NCBI RefSeq assembly: GCF_051811025.1
Contig: NZ_JBPWQE010000001.1
Coordinates: 5,704,001 to 5,768,000 of the forward strand
Direction of reading: 5' to 3'
Source of the DNA: Tardiphaga sp051811025
Lineage (GTDB): Bacteria > Pseudomonadota > Alphaproteobacteria > Rhizobiales > Xanthobacteraceae
DNA: 64,000 bases
Below, piece by piece: positions 32,915-42,704 of the stretch. The notes beneath the pieces were generated by a model, which worked only from the letters and a program-made list of their open reading frames with translations, made no database searches and was not told the DNA's origin. Made by a program: the position numbers and the translations under genes. How positions within the stretch are numbered: the stretch's first letter is position 1; every line of letters starts with the position of its first letter.

Positions 32915-34660
32915 TCAGTACCCAGATGCCTCAGCGCCACGCGTACGCGGATCAGGGGCGCCAAGCAAGCCGTCTGGCGTCACGAGAATAGAATTGGCCG
33001 AAGTCTGGCCCATCGGCTCGACCACCTTGTGGCCCATGGCACCCAGGGCACTGAGGATCTCTTCGCTGAAGCCGCGTTCGATGCGCACTTCATCAGGCAG
33101 CCACTGGTGATGCAGGCGAGAGGTCGCGACGGCCGACATCACATCCATTCTGTAGTCGAGCACATTGACGATCACCTGCAGCACCGTCGAGATGATGCGG
33201 CTGCCGCCGGGCGAGCCGGTGACGAGCACCGGCTTGCCGTCCTTCAGCACGATGGTCGGCGACATCGATGACAGCGGCCGCTTGCCGGGGCCGGGCAGGT
33301 TGGCTTCAAAGCCGACAAGTCCATAGGCATTGGATGCGCCGGGTGCGGCGGTAAAGTCATCGAGCTCGTTGTTGAGCAGCACGCCGGTGCCGTCGGCGAC
33401 GAGGCCGACGCCATAGCTGAAGTTCAGCGTGTAAGTGTTGCTCACCGCATTGCCGGCGCTGTCGACCACCGAATAGTGGGTCGTATTCTGTCCTTCGCGC
33501 GGCGGCACGGCCGAGAGTGCATCGGTCCACGGCGTTGCCTTGTTGGGGTCGATCGAGGCGCGCTGCCCGGCAGCGTAGTCCTTCGAAGTCAGCGTCGCGA
33601 TCGGCGCGTTGACGAAAGCGGGATCGCCTAGATAGCGCGCGCGATCCGCATAAGCACGCTTCATGGCCTCGACCAGCAGATGCAGCGACGGAGCGGAGGC
33701 CTGCCGCATCTCACCCATCGGAAAGCCTTCGAGAATATTCAGCGTCTCCAGCAGCACCGTTCCGCCGGATGATGGCAGCGGCATTGAGATAATGTCGTAG
33801 CCGCGATAGCTGCCGCGGACCGGTGTGCGAACCACGGGCTGATAGGTCTTGAGATCGTCTGCCGTGAAGATGCCGCCTGCCGCATTGATGCCGCTGACCA
33901 GCTTCTCGGCGACGGGGCCTTCATAGAAGCCGCGCGGTCCCTGTGCGGCAATCGCTGTGAACGTTGTTGCGAGGTCTGTCTGGATCAACCGGTCGCCGTC
34001 GCGCAGCGACGTGCCATCATCACGCGAAAAGATCTTCTTCGTTGCGGGCCAGCGCGCCAGGCGCCTGTGCCAATCCGGCAGCGTATCTGCGCCGTCGTCA
34101 GTCAGGATGAAGCCGTCGCGCGCCAGCGCAATCGCGGGCTGTAACAGATCCGACAATGTGAACTTGCCCGAGCCGTATTTCTCCAGCGCCAGCGCAAGTC
34201 CCGCCACCGTGCCGGGGATGCCGATGCCCAAAGCGGAATCGCGGGATTTTGCGGTGTCCGGTTTGCCGTCGCTGCCGAGAAACATGTTGCGGGTGGCAGC
34301 GGCCGGCGCGGTCTCGCGATAGTCGATGGTGACGTCTTCGCCGGAGGCTGTATGGATCACCATGAAACCGCCACCGCCGATATTACCGGCGCGCGGATAG
34401 GTGACAGCCATGGCGAAACCGCTCGCAACAGCCGCATCGATCGCATTGCCCCCGTGCGCCATGACATCCGCGCCGACCTTGGCGGAGATTTTCTCCTGAG
34501 CGACGACCATGCCATGCTTGGCAGCGATGGGTTTGAGCGTGCCTGGCGGTGCGGGGGTATAGATGTCACGCGCCTGCTGCGCGTTTGTTGATGCCGGGAC
34601 GACGAGTATAAATGCGAGTGCTGCGACGCACGTACAACGCAGGAAAGCAAACGGTACCAT
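32915..34660 (-). CDS. ggt: Gamma-glutamyltransferase
   Basis: A 581-residue periplasmic enzyme that cleaves glutathione and moves gamma-glutamyl groups. A signal peptide lies at 1-28 (LRCTCVAALAFILVVPAS). The proenzyme self-cleaves before the nucleophile Thr at 393 in QNTTHYSVVD. GNIGGGGFMVIH, IDYRETAP, LLNNELDDF, KRPLSSMSPTIV and TGSPGGSRII are the standard substrate-site blocks, and the length is normal. It lies 80 bases upstream of the MFS gene on the same strand. Glutathione salvage is the expected role. Confidence 0.95.
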   Translation of the reverse strand: MVPFAFLRCTCVAALAFILVVPASTNAQQARDIYTPAPPGTLKPIAAKHGMVVAQEKISAKVGADVMAHGGNAIDAAVASGFAMAVTYPRAGNIGGGGFMVIHTASGEDVTIDYRETAPAAATRNMFLGSDGKPDTAKSRDSALGIGIPGTVAGLALALEKYGSGKFTLSDLLQPAIALARDGFILTDDGADTLPDWHRRLARWPATKKIFSRDDGTSLRDGDRLIQTDLATTFTAIAAQGPRGFYEGPVAEKLVSGINAAGGIFTADDLKTYQPVVRTPVRGSYRGYDIISMPLPSSGGTVLLETLNILEGFPMGEMRQASAPSLHLLVEAMKRAYADRARYLGDPAFVNAPIATLTSKDYAAGQRASIDPNKATPWTDALSAVPPREGQNTTHYSVVDSAGNAVSNTYTLNFSYGVGLVADGTGVLLNNELDDFTAAPGASNAYGLVGFEANLPGPGKRPLSSMSPTIVLKDGKPVLVTGSPGGSRIISTVLQVIVNVLDYRMDVMSAVATSRLHHQWLPDEVRIERGFSEEILSALGAMGHKVVEPMGQTSANSILVTPDGLLGAPDPRTRGAEASGY

Positions 34661-34766
34661 CGATCACTCCGGCTGACAGCGGACATGATCGCATCGCCGT
34701 CTCGAATGCTATATGGCTTGTGAAACGGACGAGACAACACTCTGTGATTCGCGGGGGATACCACGC

Positions 34767-36158
34767 ATGGCGGTCGCCGCCGCTTCATCAGCCTCTGTGA
34801 CAGCCGCGCCAAAGACCTATCCACCGCGCTCTGCGGTGATCAGCTGGATGTTTTTCGACTGGGCGGCGCAGCCTTACTTCAGTCTCATCACCACCTTTGT
34901 CTTCGCGCCCTACTTCGCCACGCGCGTGGCATCCGATGCCGCCACGGGACAATCGCTGTGGGGCTTTGCCACCGCTGCGGCCGGGTTGATCATCGCGCTG
35001 GCATCGCCGATGCTTGGCGCGATTGCCGATGCGAGCGGCCGCCGCAAGCCGTGGATAGCAGGTTTCGGTGCGATTTTCGTGATCGGTGCCTGCATCATGT
35101 GGATCGGCAAGCCTGGCGATCCCGCGTTGATCCTGCCGCTGCTGATTGCCTATGGATTTGCGACGATCGGCGTCGAATTCGCTACGGTGTTCAACAATGC
35201 GATGATGCCGACGCTGGTGCCGCCGGATAAAATCGGTCGCCTGTCGGGCTCCGGCTGGGCGCTCGGCTATGTCGGCGGCATTCTGAGCCTCATCATCGTG
35301 CTCGGCTTCATGGCTGCGAATCCGACGACGGGACGTACGCTGTTTGGTCTGGTCCCGATCCTCGGTCTCGATCCCGCGACGTTCCAGGGCGATCGCATTT
35401 CGGCGCCACTGTCGGGCCTGTGGTTCGTCGTCTTCGTGCTGCCGATGTTTCTGCTGACGCCGGATTTTCCTGCGAAAGTTTCGCCCGGTCACGCCGTGCG
35501 TGCAGGTCTGACCGATCTCAGGCACACGCTAAGCGAATTGCCGAAGCATCGCTCGATGATGGCATTCCTGATTGCCAACATGATCTACACCGACGGGCTG
35601 GTGTCGCTGTTTGCTTTCGGGGGCATCTATGCGGCCGGCACGTTCGGCTGGAATACGATTCAGATCGGCACATTCGGCATCGTCCTCGCGATCGCCGGCA
35701 CATTCGGCGCCTTCATCGGCGGCAGGCTCGACGATGCGCTGGGCCCGAAGCGCGTGATCACCGGCAGCATCCTGCTGCTGCTGACCTCGATCATCGCGAT
35801 CCTGCTGATCGATCGCGAAACCATCTTCTTCATCAAGGTCACACCACCGGTGCCTGGCGGCGGCTTGTTCGCAGCGCCGGCAGAGAAAGCCTATCTCCTG
35901 CTTGGTTGCCTGATCGGCATGGCTGGCGGCCCGCTACAGGCGGCATCGCGTACGCTGTTGATCCGGTTGGCACCGCAGGATCGCATCGCGCAGTTCTTCG
36001 GCCTGTTCGCACTGACCGGAAAGGTGACGTCCTTCATGGGGCCGCTGCTGATCGGCCTTGTCACCGCGGTCACCGCCAGCCAGAAGGCTGGCATGGCGGT
36101 GCTGGTGCTGTTCTTTGTCGGAGGTCTCGGCCTGCTCGCGCGGGTGCGAGAAGCCTGA
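34767..36158 (+). CDS. UMF1/Atg22-type MFS transporter
   Basis: A 463-residue membrane protein with about 12 helices. The front block SAVISWMFFDWAAQPYFSLITTFVFAPYFA and ADASGRRKPWIAGFG are typical of the vacuole-effluxer Atg22-like/UMF1 group, as are GRLSGSGWALGYVGGI and QAASRTLLIRLAP near the end. The eukaryotic relatives export amino acids; the bacterial substrate is unknown. ATG 34767 is chosen since it starts just before the Ala-Ser-rich lead into helix 1. Divergent from ggt and convergent with purH (9 bases between stops). Confidence 0.88.
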   Translation: MAVAAASSASVTAAPKTYPPRSAVISWMFFDWAAQPYFSLITTFVFAPYFATRVASDAATGQSLWGFATAAAGLIIALASPMLGAIADASGRRKPWIAGFGAIFVIGACIMWIGKPGDPALILPLLIAYGFATIGVEFATVFNNAMMPTLVPPDKIGRLSGSGWALGYVGGILSLIIVLGFMAANPTTGRTLFGLVPILGLDPATFQGDRISAPLSGLWFVVFVLPMFLLTPDFPAKVSPGHAVRAGLTDLRHTLSELPKHRSMMAFLIANMIYTDGLVSLFAFGGIYAAGTFGWNTIQIGTFGIVLAIAGTFGAFIGGRLDDALGPKRVITGSILLLLTSIIAILLIDRETIFFIKVTPPVPGGGLFAAPAEKAYLLLGCLIGMAGGPLQAASRTLLIRLAPQDRIAQFFGLFALTGKVTSFMGPLLIGLVTAVTASQKAGMAVLVLFFVGGLGLLARVREA

Positions 36159-36167
36159 GCCTCGGCC

Positions 36168-37760
36168 TCAGTGCTTGAAGTGGCGGACGCCGGTGAACAC
36201 CATGGCGATGCCGGCATCATCAGCCGCCTTGATCACTTCATCGTCGCGCACCGAACCGCCGGGCTGGATCACCGCGGTGGCTCCGGCCTCGATGGCAACG
36301 AGCAAGCCGTCCGCGAACGGGAAGAACGCGTCTGACGCGACCACCGATCCCTTGGTCATTGGCTGTGCGAGCTTCATCTCGATCGCCGCATCCTGCGCCT
36401 TGCGCGCTGCGATGCGCGCGGAATCAATGCGGCTCATCTGGCCGGCGCCGATACCGACAGTGGCAAGGTCCTTGGCATAGACAATGGTGTTCGACTTGAT
36501 GTGCTTTGCTACGCGGAAGGCGAATTTGAGATCGCGCAGTTCGGCGTCGGTCGGCTGGCGCTTGGTCACAGCCTTCAGCACCATGTCGTCGACAACAGCA
36601 TTGTCGCGGCTCTGGACCAAAAGACCGCCGGCAACCGTCTTGTACGTGAAGCCCGGTGCGCGCGGATCCGGCAATGCGCCAGCCAGCAGCAGGCGCAAGG
36701 TCTTTTTGGCAGCGACGATGGCGATGGCTTCCTCGGTGGCGTCAGGCGCCACGATCACTTCGGTGAAGATCTCCGTGATCACGCGCGCGGTATCTGCATC
36801 GAGCGTCTTGTTCAGCGCAACGATGCCGCCGAATGCCGAGGTCGAATCGCAGGCCAGTGCCTTGCGATAGGCTTCAACGAGGCTGCTGCCTTCGGCAACG
36901 CCGCAAGGATTGGCGTGCTTGACGATGACACAGGCCGCGGTGCGCTTTGGATCGAACTCGGCGATGCATTCATAGGCCGCATCGGTGTCGTTGATATTGT
37001 TGTAGGACAGTTGCTTGCCCTGCACCTGCCGCGCCGAGGACACGCCGGGGCGCAGTTCGGGTGTGCGATAGAACGCAGCGGTCTGGTGGGGGTTCTCGCC
37101 GTAACGCAACGCTTCGACGAGCTTGCCACCGACAGCACGGAAATCCGGTGCGGTGATCTTCAATTGATCCGCGAACCAGTTCGAGATCGCAGCGTCATAG
37201 GCCGCGGTGCGGGCATAGGCCTTGGCTGCCAGGCGGCGGCGCAGCGTCAGCGTGGTCGCGCCCTTGTTGGTCGCGAGTTCGTCGAGCACCGACTGATAAT
37301 CGGAGGGCTCGACGACGACGGTGACGTCGTCATGGTTCTTGGAAGCCGCGCGGATCATGGCCGGGCCGCCGATGTCGATGTTCTCGATGCAATCCTCGTA
37401 GGATGCATTCTTCGCGACGGTCTCTTCGAACGGATAGAGGTTCACGACGAGCAGATCGATCTGCGAAATTCCGTGATCCTTCATCGCCTTGGCGTGTTCA
37501 GCATTGTCGCGGATCGCGAGCAGGCCGCCATGGACCTTCGGATGTAGCGTCTTGACCCGGCCATCCATCATTTCCGGGAAGCCGGTGAGATCGGACACGT
37601 CGGAGACCTTCAGGCCGGCCGCAGCGATCGCCTTGGCGGTACCGCCGGTGGAGACGAGGTCGATGCCGTGAGCGGACAGCGCGCGTGCAAATTCGATCAG
37701 CCCGGACTTATCGGAAACGGACAATAAAGCGCGGATAACCTTGCGCGGATGGTCGGTCAT
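36168..37760 (-). CDS. purH: Bifunctional AICAR transformylase/IMP cyclohydrolase
   Basis: A 530-residue enzyme for the last two steps of IMP synthesis. The IMP cyclohydrolase half begins VIRALLSVSDKSGLIEFARAL, with VSTGGTAKAI and GRVKTLHPKVHGGLL; the transformylase half has LSYNNINDTDAAYECI, CVIVKHANPCGVAEG (catalytic Lys-His) and SDAFFPFADGL. ATG 37760 gives the usual N-terminus TDHPRKVIRALLS; the longer open frame to 37937 adds no domain. Follows the heparinase gene on the same strand. Confidence 0.96.
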   Translation of the reverse strand: MTDHPRKVIRALLSVSDKSGLIEFARALSAHGIDLVSTGGTAKAIAAAGLKVSDVSDLTGFPEMMDGRVKTLHPKVHGGLLAIRDNAEHAKAMKDHGISQIDLLVVNLYPFEETVAKNASYEDCIENIDIGGPAMIRAASKNHDDVTVVVEPSDYQSVLDELATNKGATTLTLRRRLAAKAYARTAAYDAAISNWFADQLKITAPDFRAVGGKLVEALRYGENPHQTAAFYRTPELRPGVSSARQVQGKQLSYNNINDTDAAYECIAEFDPKRTAACVIVKHANPCGVAEGSSLVEAYRKALACDSTSAFGGIVALNKTLDADTARVITEIFTEVIVAPDATEEAIAIVAAKKTLRLLLAGALPDPRAPGFTYKTVAGGLLVQSRDNAVVDDMVLKAVTKRQPTDAELRDLKFAFRVAKHIKSNTIVYAKDLATVGIGAGQMSRIDSARIAARKAQDAAIEMKLAQPMTKGSVVASDAFFPFADGLLVAIEAGATAVIQPGGSVRDDEVIKAADDAGIAMVFTGVRHFKH

Positions 37761-37860
37761 GATGCGTATCCCATGGGAGAAGACCGCCGCGTAGCATGGT
37801 TTCGCGGTGCAAGAAACCGCAAGGGCTTGCATGCCAGCAATTTCGTCGGGAAGGCCTGAT

Positions 37861-39678
37861 TTACAAAGGCAATTCCGGCTCGCGACGGGCATTGCGGCGG
37901 GCTGTGGTCTGCGACGGCGAGGAGGCCGAGCGGGCAAAACTCCAGCGGATGCTGGAGTTCTGCTGGGCGTTCTGATGGATCACGATCTGGGCGGTTCGCC
38001 GGGGCCCGTCATTGCCGGCCAGGAACACGCTGTCTTCGAGCTCGACCTTGTCGTCGAGGGCTTCGAAGGTCCAGACGTCACGGTTCGGCAATACCAGCAT
38101 GACGCCGCGGGCGTCGCTGAGCCGGCTGGCCTTCACGGACGGATGCAGATGGAAGCGCAACGCGTAGTCGGTATTACTGCCTTTCAGCCGCGCGCCGGGC
38201 GCTGCCGCGACGATGTCCTCGCCCTCGAGTTTCGAACCGTCCTCGGAGATCATCAGCACGCGCCGATGGGTGACGCCAAAGCGTGGGTGATAGCCGTCAT
38301 GCGACGTGGTCAGCATGGTGCCGCTTGAGGTGATCTCGCGATAGCTCTCGACCACATGCGGACCATTGACGATCGGTGCGCCCTGCAGAAACTTCTTCAT
38401 CGCGCTGCGCTCGATGAACTGGCACGACGAGGTGTTGTGATAGGTCATGGTCGAATGCGCGGGGGTGCCACGTGCGAAAGCACGCCAGTTGTCGCGTCCG
38501 GTCGACGGCATCCCGCAATTGACGACGATGCGGCTTGGGCCGGACGACAGTTCGAACGACAGCGTGCCGGCATGAGCATCGTGGCTGACACTCGGCGGCG
38601 GCGGCGGACCGGTATCGATGATCACGGTCATCTGGCCGGCTTCGAGGCGCTGGAAGCCGGTGTGCGGCATATGCGCCATTGGCACGCCATGAGTGTCGTC
38701 ATAGGCCAGCAGCGTCGCCAGCAGATGCGACGGCGCATTGCTCATGCCGTTGAACAGCGCGAACGAGCCATCGCCGTGACGGAAGAACCGCAACATCGGC
38801 ATCATGCGGTCGATGGCGTTCAGCAACGCCGGGGGCGGCGCGATGTTGCGGGCGGCAAAGGTCTGCCGCAGCGGCAGCAGATCGATCAGCAATTCGATCA
38901 GTGCGCCAGGATTGCGCGAAATATGCCCACCGTCGGGCAGGATCTGGCGCTGCAATTCGTCAGAGAGTTTGCGTGTGGCGGTACGAATGTGGCGCGCCTG
39001 GTTGGCGAGGCAGAGCGATGCGTAGCACAGCGCGATTAGTACCTGCAGCTTCGGCACGCCGTCGGGAGCGTGCGACAGCGCGTAGCGTAGCGAGCGAATC
39101 TCGCGGCTGAGCGAGCGCAGATAGCGGCGATAGAATTTCCCGTCGGTATCGCCGAGCACCAGTGGTGCCTGCGATAGCAGCGAGATCACGCGGCGCGCGA
39201 TGACGTCGGCGCGGCGGCTGACAGGACGCTTGCGCGACGGATTCGACATCCAGTCGTCGATCAGCGAGCGGGCGTTGGCGCGGGTGATAGCGGTGTCGGC
39301 GGCGCGCAGATGCCTCAGCCAGCCGAAGCCGAGCAGTGAGACTTCCCAGTCTTCCGATGGCGGTTCCAGGTCGAAGATCGAACGGCCGTGACAGGTGACG
39401 ATCTTGCCGGCAAAGACGAAGCGCCCGGCATAGATTTCGGCGGCGCGGGTGGCGTCGGTGGTGCGCAGATCATGCGGAGCGATGATCAGGCGATCGGTGC
39501 GTCCGGGCCACAATCGGGCCAGCGCTGCCGATCCGCCAGACGCGCGCGACATCGCGCTCCGCGCGAAGCGGCCGAGGATCAGCCTCGAGATACGTCTGCG
39601 ATGAGCGACCACGCGCGCCTTGAACTGGAGAGAAAGGTTTGTTGCGAATCCTTTTAGCCGGAAACGCGGTCCGCACAC
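37861..39678 (-). CDS. Heparinase II/III family protein
   Basis: A 605-residue protein with the alpha/alpha-toroid and antiparallel beta-sheet layout of heparinase II/III: FGWLRHLRAADT and LLSQAPLVLGDTDGKFYRRYLRSLSREI in the helical half, GDGSFALFNGMSNAP at the centre, and a beta half with GTPAHSTMTYHNTSSCQF and RFHLHPSVKASRL. No signal peptide is visible. Family members cleave acidic polysaccharides, but the substrate in alphaproteobacteria is unknown. The start is uncertain: the first 40 residues are basic and poorly conserved in character. rsmB-heparinase-purH on one strand is a recurring order in this group. Confidence 0.88.
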   Translation of the reverse strand: MCGPRFRLKGFATNLSLQFKARVVAHRRRISRLILGRFARSAMSRASGGSAALARLWPGRTDRLIIAPHDLRTTDATRAAEIYAGRFVFAGKIVTCHGRSIFDLEPPSEDWEVSLLGFGWLRHLRAADTAITRANARSLIDDWMSNPSRKRPVSRRADVIARRVISLLSQAPLVLGDTDGKFYRRYLRSLSREIRSLRYALSHAPDGVPKLQVLIALCYASLCLANQARHIRTATRKLSDELQRQILPDGGHISRNPGALIELLIDLLPLRQTFAARNIAPPPALLNAIDRMMPMLRFFRHGDGSFALFNGMSNAPSHLLATLLAYDDTHGVPMAHMPHTGFQRLEAGQMTVIIDTGPPPPPSVSHDAHAGTLSFELSSGPSRIVVNCGMPSTGRDNWRAFARGTPAHSTMTYHNTSSCQFIERSAMKKFLQGAPIVNGPHVVESYREITSSGTMLTTSHDGYHPRFGVTHRRVLMISEDGSKLEGEDIVAAAPGARLKGSNTDYALRFHLHPSVKASRLSDARGVMLVLPNRDVWTFEALDDKVELEDSVFLAGNDGPRRTAQIVIHQNAQQNSSIRWSFARSASSPSQTTARRNARREPELPL

Positions 39679-39734
39679 AGTACAAGGAGGCCCCCTGTGG
39701 AAGCCTCGCGAATCGGGAGATTACTCTGTGAATA

Positions 39735-41075
39735 TCAGGATTTAATCAGTCGCGCCGCATAGAAGCCGTCGAGCCCGCCCAGCCGGGGGTCGGCATGGGG
39801 TAGATGGCTCGGCAGAGTGCGCAGATCGCCATCGGGGGTGACGATCTCGGCAAGGCCGGCCACTTCGCTGGCGTCGGCGGGGGCGCGGCGCATGCTGGAG
39901 TCCTTGGCCAGCAGGTCGGCGATGGCCTGTTCGCCTTCTTCGGGCTCCAGCGAACAGGTGCAATAGACCAGGGTTCCGCCGGGCTTCAGGATGGAGGCTG
40001 CCTTCTGCAGCAGGCGTCGCTGCAGCGCTGTCAGCATGACGATGTCGGAGTCCTGTTTCAGCCAGGCGACGTCGGGATGCCGCCGGATGGTGCCGGTGGA
40101 GGAGCAGGGCGCGTCTAGCAGTACGCCGTCAAAACCCTCGCCGGGATATTCGGTGCCGTCGACGACGACGGTTTCGGCTTCCAGCGACAGACGCGTCAGA
40201 TTCTCGCGCAGGCGCGCCACGCGGTTCGGCGAGCGGTCTACGGCCGTCACCTGAGCGCCGCCATGGACCAGCTGTGCGGTCTTGCCGCCCGGTGCGGCGC
40301 AGAGATCGACGATGCGCTTGCCCTTGAGGTCGCCGAACAGTCGTGCGGGTAGTGCCGCCGCGGCGTCCTGCACCCACCACTGGCCGTCATCGAAGCCGGG
40401 CAGCATAGTCACCGAGCCCTGCAGCAAGGTTCGGACGGAACCGGTTGGAAGCACTTCGCCGTGCAGGCGCGTGGCCCAGGCATCGGCTTCGGATTTGACG
40501 GTGAGATCGAGCGACGGCTCATGGCTCAGCGCCACGGCCATTTCCTTCGCGGCCGTCTCGCCGTAATGCGCCGTCCAGCGCGCCATCAGCCATGGCGGGA
40601 TGTCGAGAGTCTGAGCGGCCACTTCGTCGATCAGCGGCTGGCCTTCTCGCGCGCAGCGCCGCAATACGGCATTGACCAGCCCGGCATATTTCGCAGCCTT
40701 ACGGTCGGATTGCACCATGCGGACCGACAGGTCGACGGCGGCGTGATCCGGTACGTCCATCCAGAGGATCTGGGCAGCGCCGATCAGGAGCGCGCTTTGC
40801 GCGCGCGGTGCATCTGTAGGAACACCGCGGTCGAGCAGGCGGGAGAGAATATGCCCGAGCGTACCGAGCCTGCGCAGGATCGTCGCAACCAGGCGGCGCA
40901 TCAGCGCGCGGTCGCGGTCAGACAGCGTTTTCAGGCCGGGATGGGCGGCGGCGCCTTCGAGCTGGTCGTCGAGGGTCCGGTGCTTGTGCAAGACGCCGTC
41001 GAGAATATCCGCCGCAATCCGTCGCGCGGCGAGGCCGGGGACCTCGGTTGGCGGTGCGTATCTTACTTGCGACAT
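39735..41075 (-). CDS. RsmB-family rRNA cytosine-C5 methyltransferase
   Basis: A 446-residue SAM-dependent methyltransferase with an N-terminal NusB-like helical domain (ARRIAADILDGVLHK ... LMRRLVATILRRLGTL) and a catalytic Rossmann domain. Motifs: IVDLCAAPGGKTAQL for SAM, LDAPCSSTGTIRRHPDVAW with the product-releasing Cys, and LVYCTCSLEPEEGE with the catalytic Cys. This pair of cysteines is specific for m5C RNA enzymes; RsmB (16S C967) is the likely function. Divergent from the DUF1674 gene. Confidence 0.92.
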   Translation of the reverse strand: MSQVRYAPPTEVPGLAARRIAADILDGVLHKHRTLDDQLEGAAAHPGLKTLSDRDRALMRRLVATILRRLGTLGHILSRLLDRGVPTDAPRAQSALLIGAAQILWMDVPDHAAVDLSVRMVQSDRKAAKYAGLVNAVLRRCAREGQPLIDEVAAQTLDIPPWLMARWTAHYGETAAKEMAVALSHEPSLDLTVKSEADAWATRLHGEVLPTGSVRTLLQGSVTMLPGFDDGQWWVQDAAAALPARLFGDLKGKRIVDLCAAPGGKTAQLVHGGAQVTAVDRSPNRVARLRENLTRLSLEAETVVVDGTEYPGEGFDGVLLDAPCSSTGTIRRHPDVAWLKQDSDIVMLTALQRRLLQKAASILKPGGTLVYCTCSLEPEEGEQAIADLLAKDSSMRRAPADASEVAGLAEIVTPDGDLRTLPSHLPHADPRLGGLDGFYAARLIKS

Positions 41076-41270
41076 ACAAAAACATCACGACTGAGGGCGG
41101 GCAATGGCACGGGCAGGCTCAGCGTGCGGCCATTGGATGGGAGCGATTCTGTCGCATGCGAATATGCCAAATGTAAGAATCGCCCTTATATGCTCACAGT
41201 CGAACGGCAACTGTTCGACAGTGATTTATGTAACGCGTGCCGCCCTTGCCGGTTCAGCAGGAAACCTGAG

Positions 41271-41498
41271 ATGAACGACATTCCTTCCGAGTCCGCAACG
41301 TCTTTGCCGGAGCATGAGCCGGCCCTGAAAAAAGTTTTAACGCCCGCCGCGCAGCGCGCGCTGGCCGAGGCGGAAGCGCGCCGGGCCGCAGCTGCAGCAA
41401 ATACTTCGGCGAAAGCGAAAGAGTTTCAGGGACCTGAAGGTCCGGAGCCCACGCGCTTCGGCGACTGGGAACGCAAGGGTATTGCGTCCGACTTCTAG
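41271..41498 (+). CDS. DUF1674/SDHAF4-like protein
   Basis: A 75-residue protein ending in the family core KEFQGPEGPEPTRFGDWERKGIASDF. Eukaryotic and bacterial SDHAF4-type factors carry the same GP(E/D)PTR(Y/F)GDWE(R/K)KG(R/I)xxDF block and help assemble FAD-loaded succinate dehydrogenase. The N-terminal half is Ala/Glu-rich and helical. ATG 41271 follows AGGAAAC and is short but well supported by the conserved end. No sdh genes are near. A SNase-like gene follows on the same strand. Confidence 0.88.
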   Translation: MNDIPSESATSLPEHEPALKKVLTPAAQRALAEAEARRAAAAANTSAKAKEFQGPEGPEPTRFGDWERKGIASDF

Positions 41499-41561
41499 CC
41501 GTCGCGTCATTGTGGCCAGATTCTTCTGGCCGGCTGTTTCGACTCACATTATCGCAGGGCG

Positions 41562-42125
41562 ATGACCCCAGCATCGCGCATTCACCGTGCGTCGCCGTGG
41601 CGATCCCGCATGTCCGCGGCGATGCCGTGGGTATTCGTGCTCGGCCTGGCCGCCGGCACCATGCTGCCGGTGAAGCGTTGGCTGCCGTTCCTGCCCGGCG
41701 CGGATCAGACCGAGGCGGCCCGCGATTCCGAGGCGATCGTCAGGCGCGCCGGCAATGCTGAGGCGCGCTATCCGATCGAGATGCGCTATGCCATCGATGG
41801 CGATACTTTTGGCGCGCGCGTTCATCTTGGCTCGGGTGAAGACGTCAGCGTGCGCATTCGTTTGCGGGGCATCGATGCGCCGGAGCTGAAGGGGCAATGC
41901 GCGCGCGAGATTCAGAAAGCAGAAACCGCGACGGCCGCACTGACCAAGTTGCTCCGCGAGGGAAGCCTCACGATCTACAATATCGGGCCTGACAAATATC
42001 CCGGCCGCGTAGTCGCCGATGTGGCGACCAGGCAAACGCCGAACGTGTCGGCTGCACTGCTCGGTGCTGGTCACGTGCGCGCGTATGGCGGCGGCCATCG
42101 CAACGGCTGGTGCGATAACCGCTGA
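41562..42125 (+). CDS. Thermonuclease-like (SNase) membrane-anchored protein
   Basis: A 187-residue protein with one N-terminal hydrophobic helix (AAMPWVFVLGLAAGTML) followed by a staphylococcal-nuclease OB fold: YAIDGDTFGARVHL and VRIRLRGIDAPELKGQCA carry the metal-binding Asp and the catalytic Arg/Glu region, and the second Arg appears in DKYPGRVVADV. Probably a membrane-bound or exported nuclease. The start could be a later Met (41610) without affecting the domain. A clear terminator follows at 42139. Confidence 0.88.
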   Translation: MTPASRIHRASPWRSRMSAAMPWVFVLGLAAGTMLPVKRWLPFLPGADQTEAARDSEAIVRRAGNAEARYPIEMRYAIDGDTFGARVHLGSGEDVSVRIRLRGIDAPELKGQCAREIQKAETATAALTKLLREGSLTIYNIGPDKYPGRVVADVATRQTPNVSAALLGAGHVRAYGGGHRNGWCDNR

Positions 42126-42138
42126 GATCAGCAAAACA

Positions 42139-42165
42139 AAAAGCCGCGCATCATGCGCGGCTTTT
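42139..42165. terminator. Bidirectional intrinsic terminator
   Basis: AAAAGCCGCGCA and TGCGCGGCTTTT form a perfect 12-pair stem with a 3-base loop, flanked by A- and T-runs on both sides. It serves the SNase gene and the convergent L,D-transpeptidase gene. Confidence 0.92.
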
Positions 42166-42188
42166 CAGAATAGCGAAGCTGCTAGCGA

Positions 42189-42704
42189 TTAGCGCTGGGT
42201 GACGATCACCGGCGTGCCGACCGAGACCCGCGAATAGAGGTCGGTGATGTCTTCGTTGTACATGCGGACGCAGCCATAAGAGACATAGCCGCCGATCGAA
42301 TTGGGGCGGTTGGTGCCGTGGATGGCATATTCGCCGCCGGCAAGGGTCATCGCAGCAACGCCCATCGGATTGGCTGGCGAGCCGCCAGCGATCACGTCCG
42401 GGATGCTGGGATTGTCGCGCTTCACGTCGGCGGGCGGAGCCCAGGCCGGCTGGCGATACTTGCCGTCGATCTTGGTGGCGCCGGCCCACTGTTTGCCGGG
42501 CTTGCCAACGCCGACGGGATAGCGCACGGCCTGACCCTGTTCGAGCACGAGATACAGCTTACGTTCATTGGTCTTCACGACGATGGTGCCGGGGGCATAG
42601 TCGCCGTGGAAGCCGACCACATTGGGCGCTGCCTGCGCGGCGGGGGACATCAGGGCGCCAATGACAACGGTGGCTGCCAGCGCACTAGCAATCTTCAAGG
42701 ACAT
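42189..42704 (-). CDS. Secreted L,D-transpeptidase (YkuD)
   Basis: A 171-residue periplasmic enzyme: signal peptide SLKIASALAATVVIGALMSPAAQA, then TIVVKTNERKLYLVL, GKPGKQWAGATKIDGKYRQPAWAPP, and the catalytic motif YAIHGTNRPNSIGGYVSYGCVRM with His and Cys. It would form meso-DAP to meso-DAP cross-links or anchor proteins in peptidoglycan. ATG 42704 begins directly at the signal sequence; the open frame upstream to 42812 adds nothing meaningful. It shares a terminator with the SNase gene. Confidence 0.92.
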   Translation of the reverse strand: MSLKIASALAATVVIGALMSPAAQAAPNVVGFHGDYAPGTIVVKTNERKLYLVLEQGQAVRYPVGVGKPGKQWAGATKIDGKYRQPAWAPPADVKRDNPSIPDVIAGGSPANPMGVAAMTLAGGEYAIHGTNRPNSIGGYVSYGCVRMYNEDITDLYSRVSVGTPVIVTQR

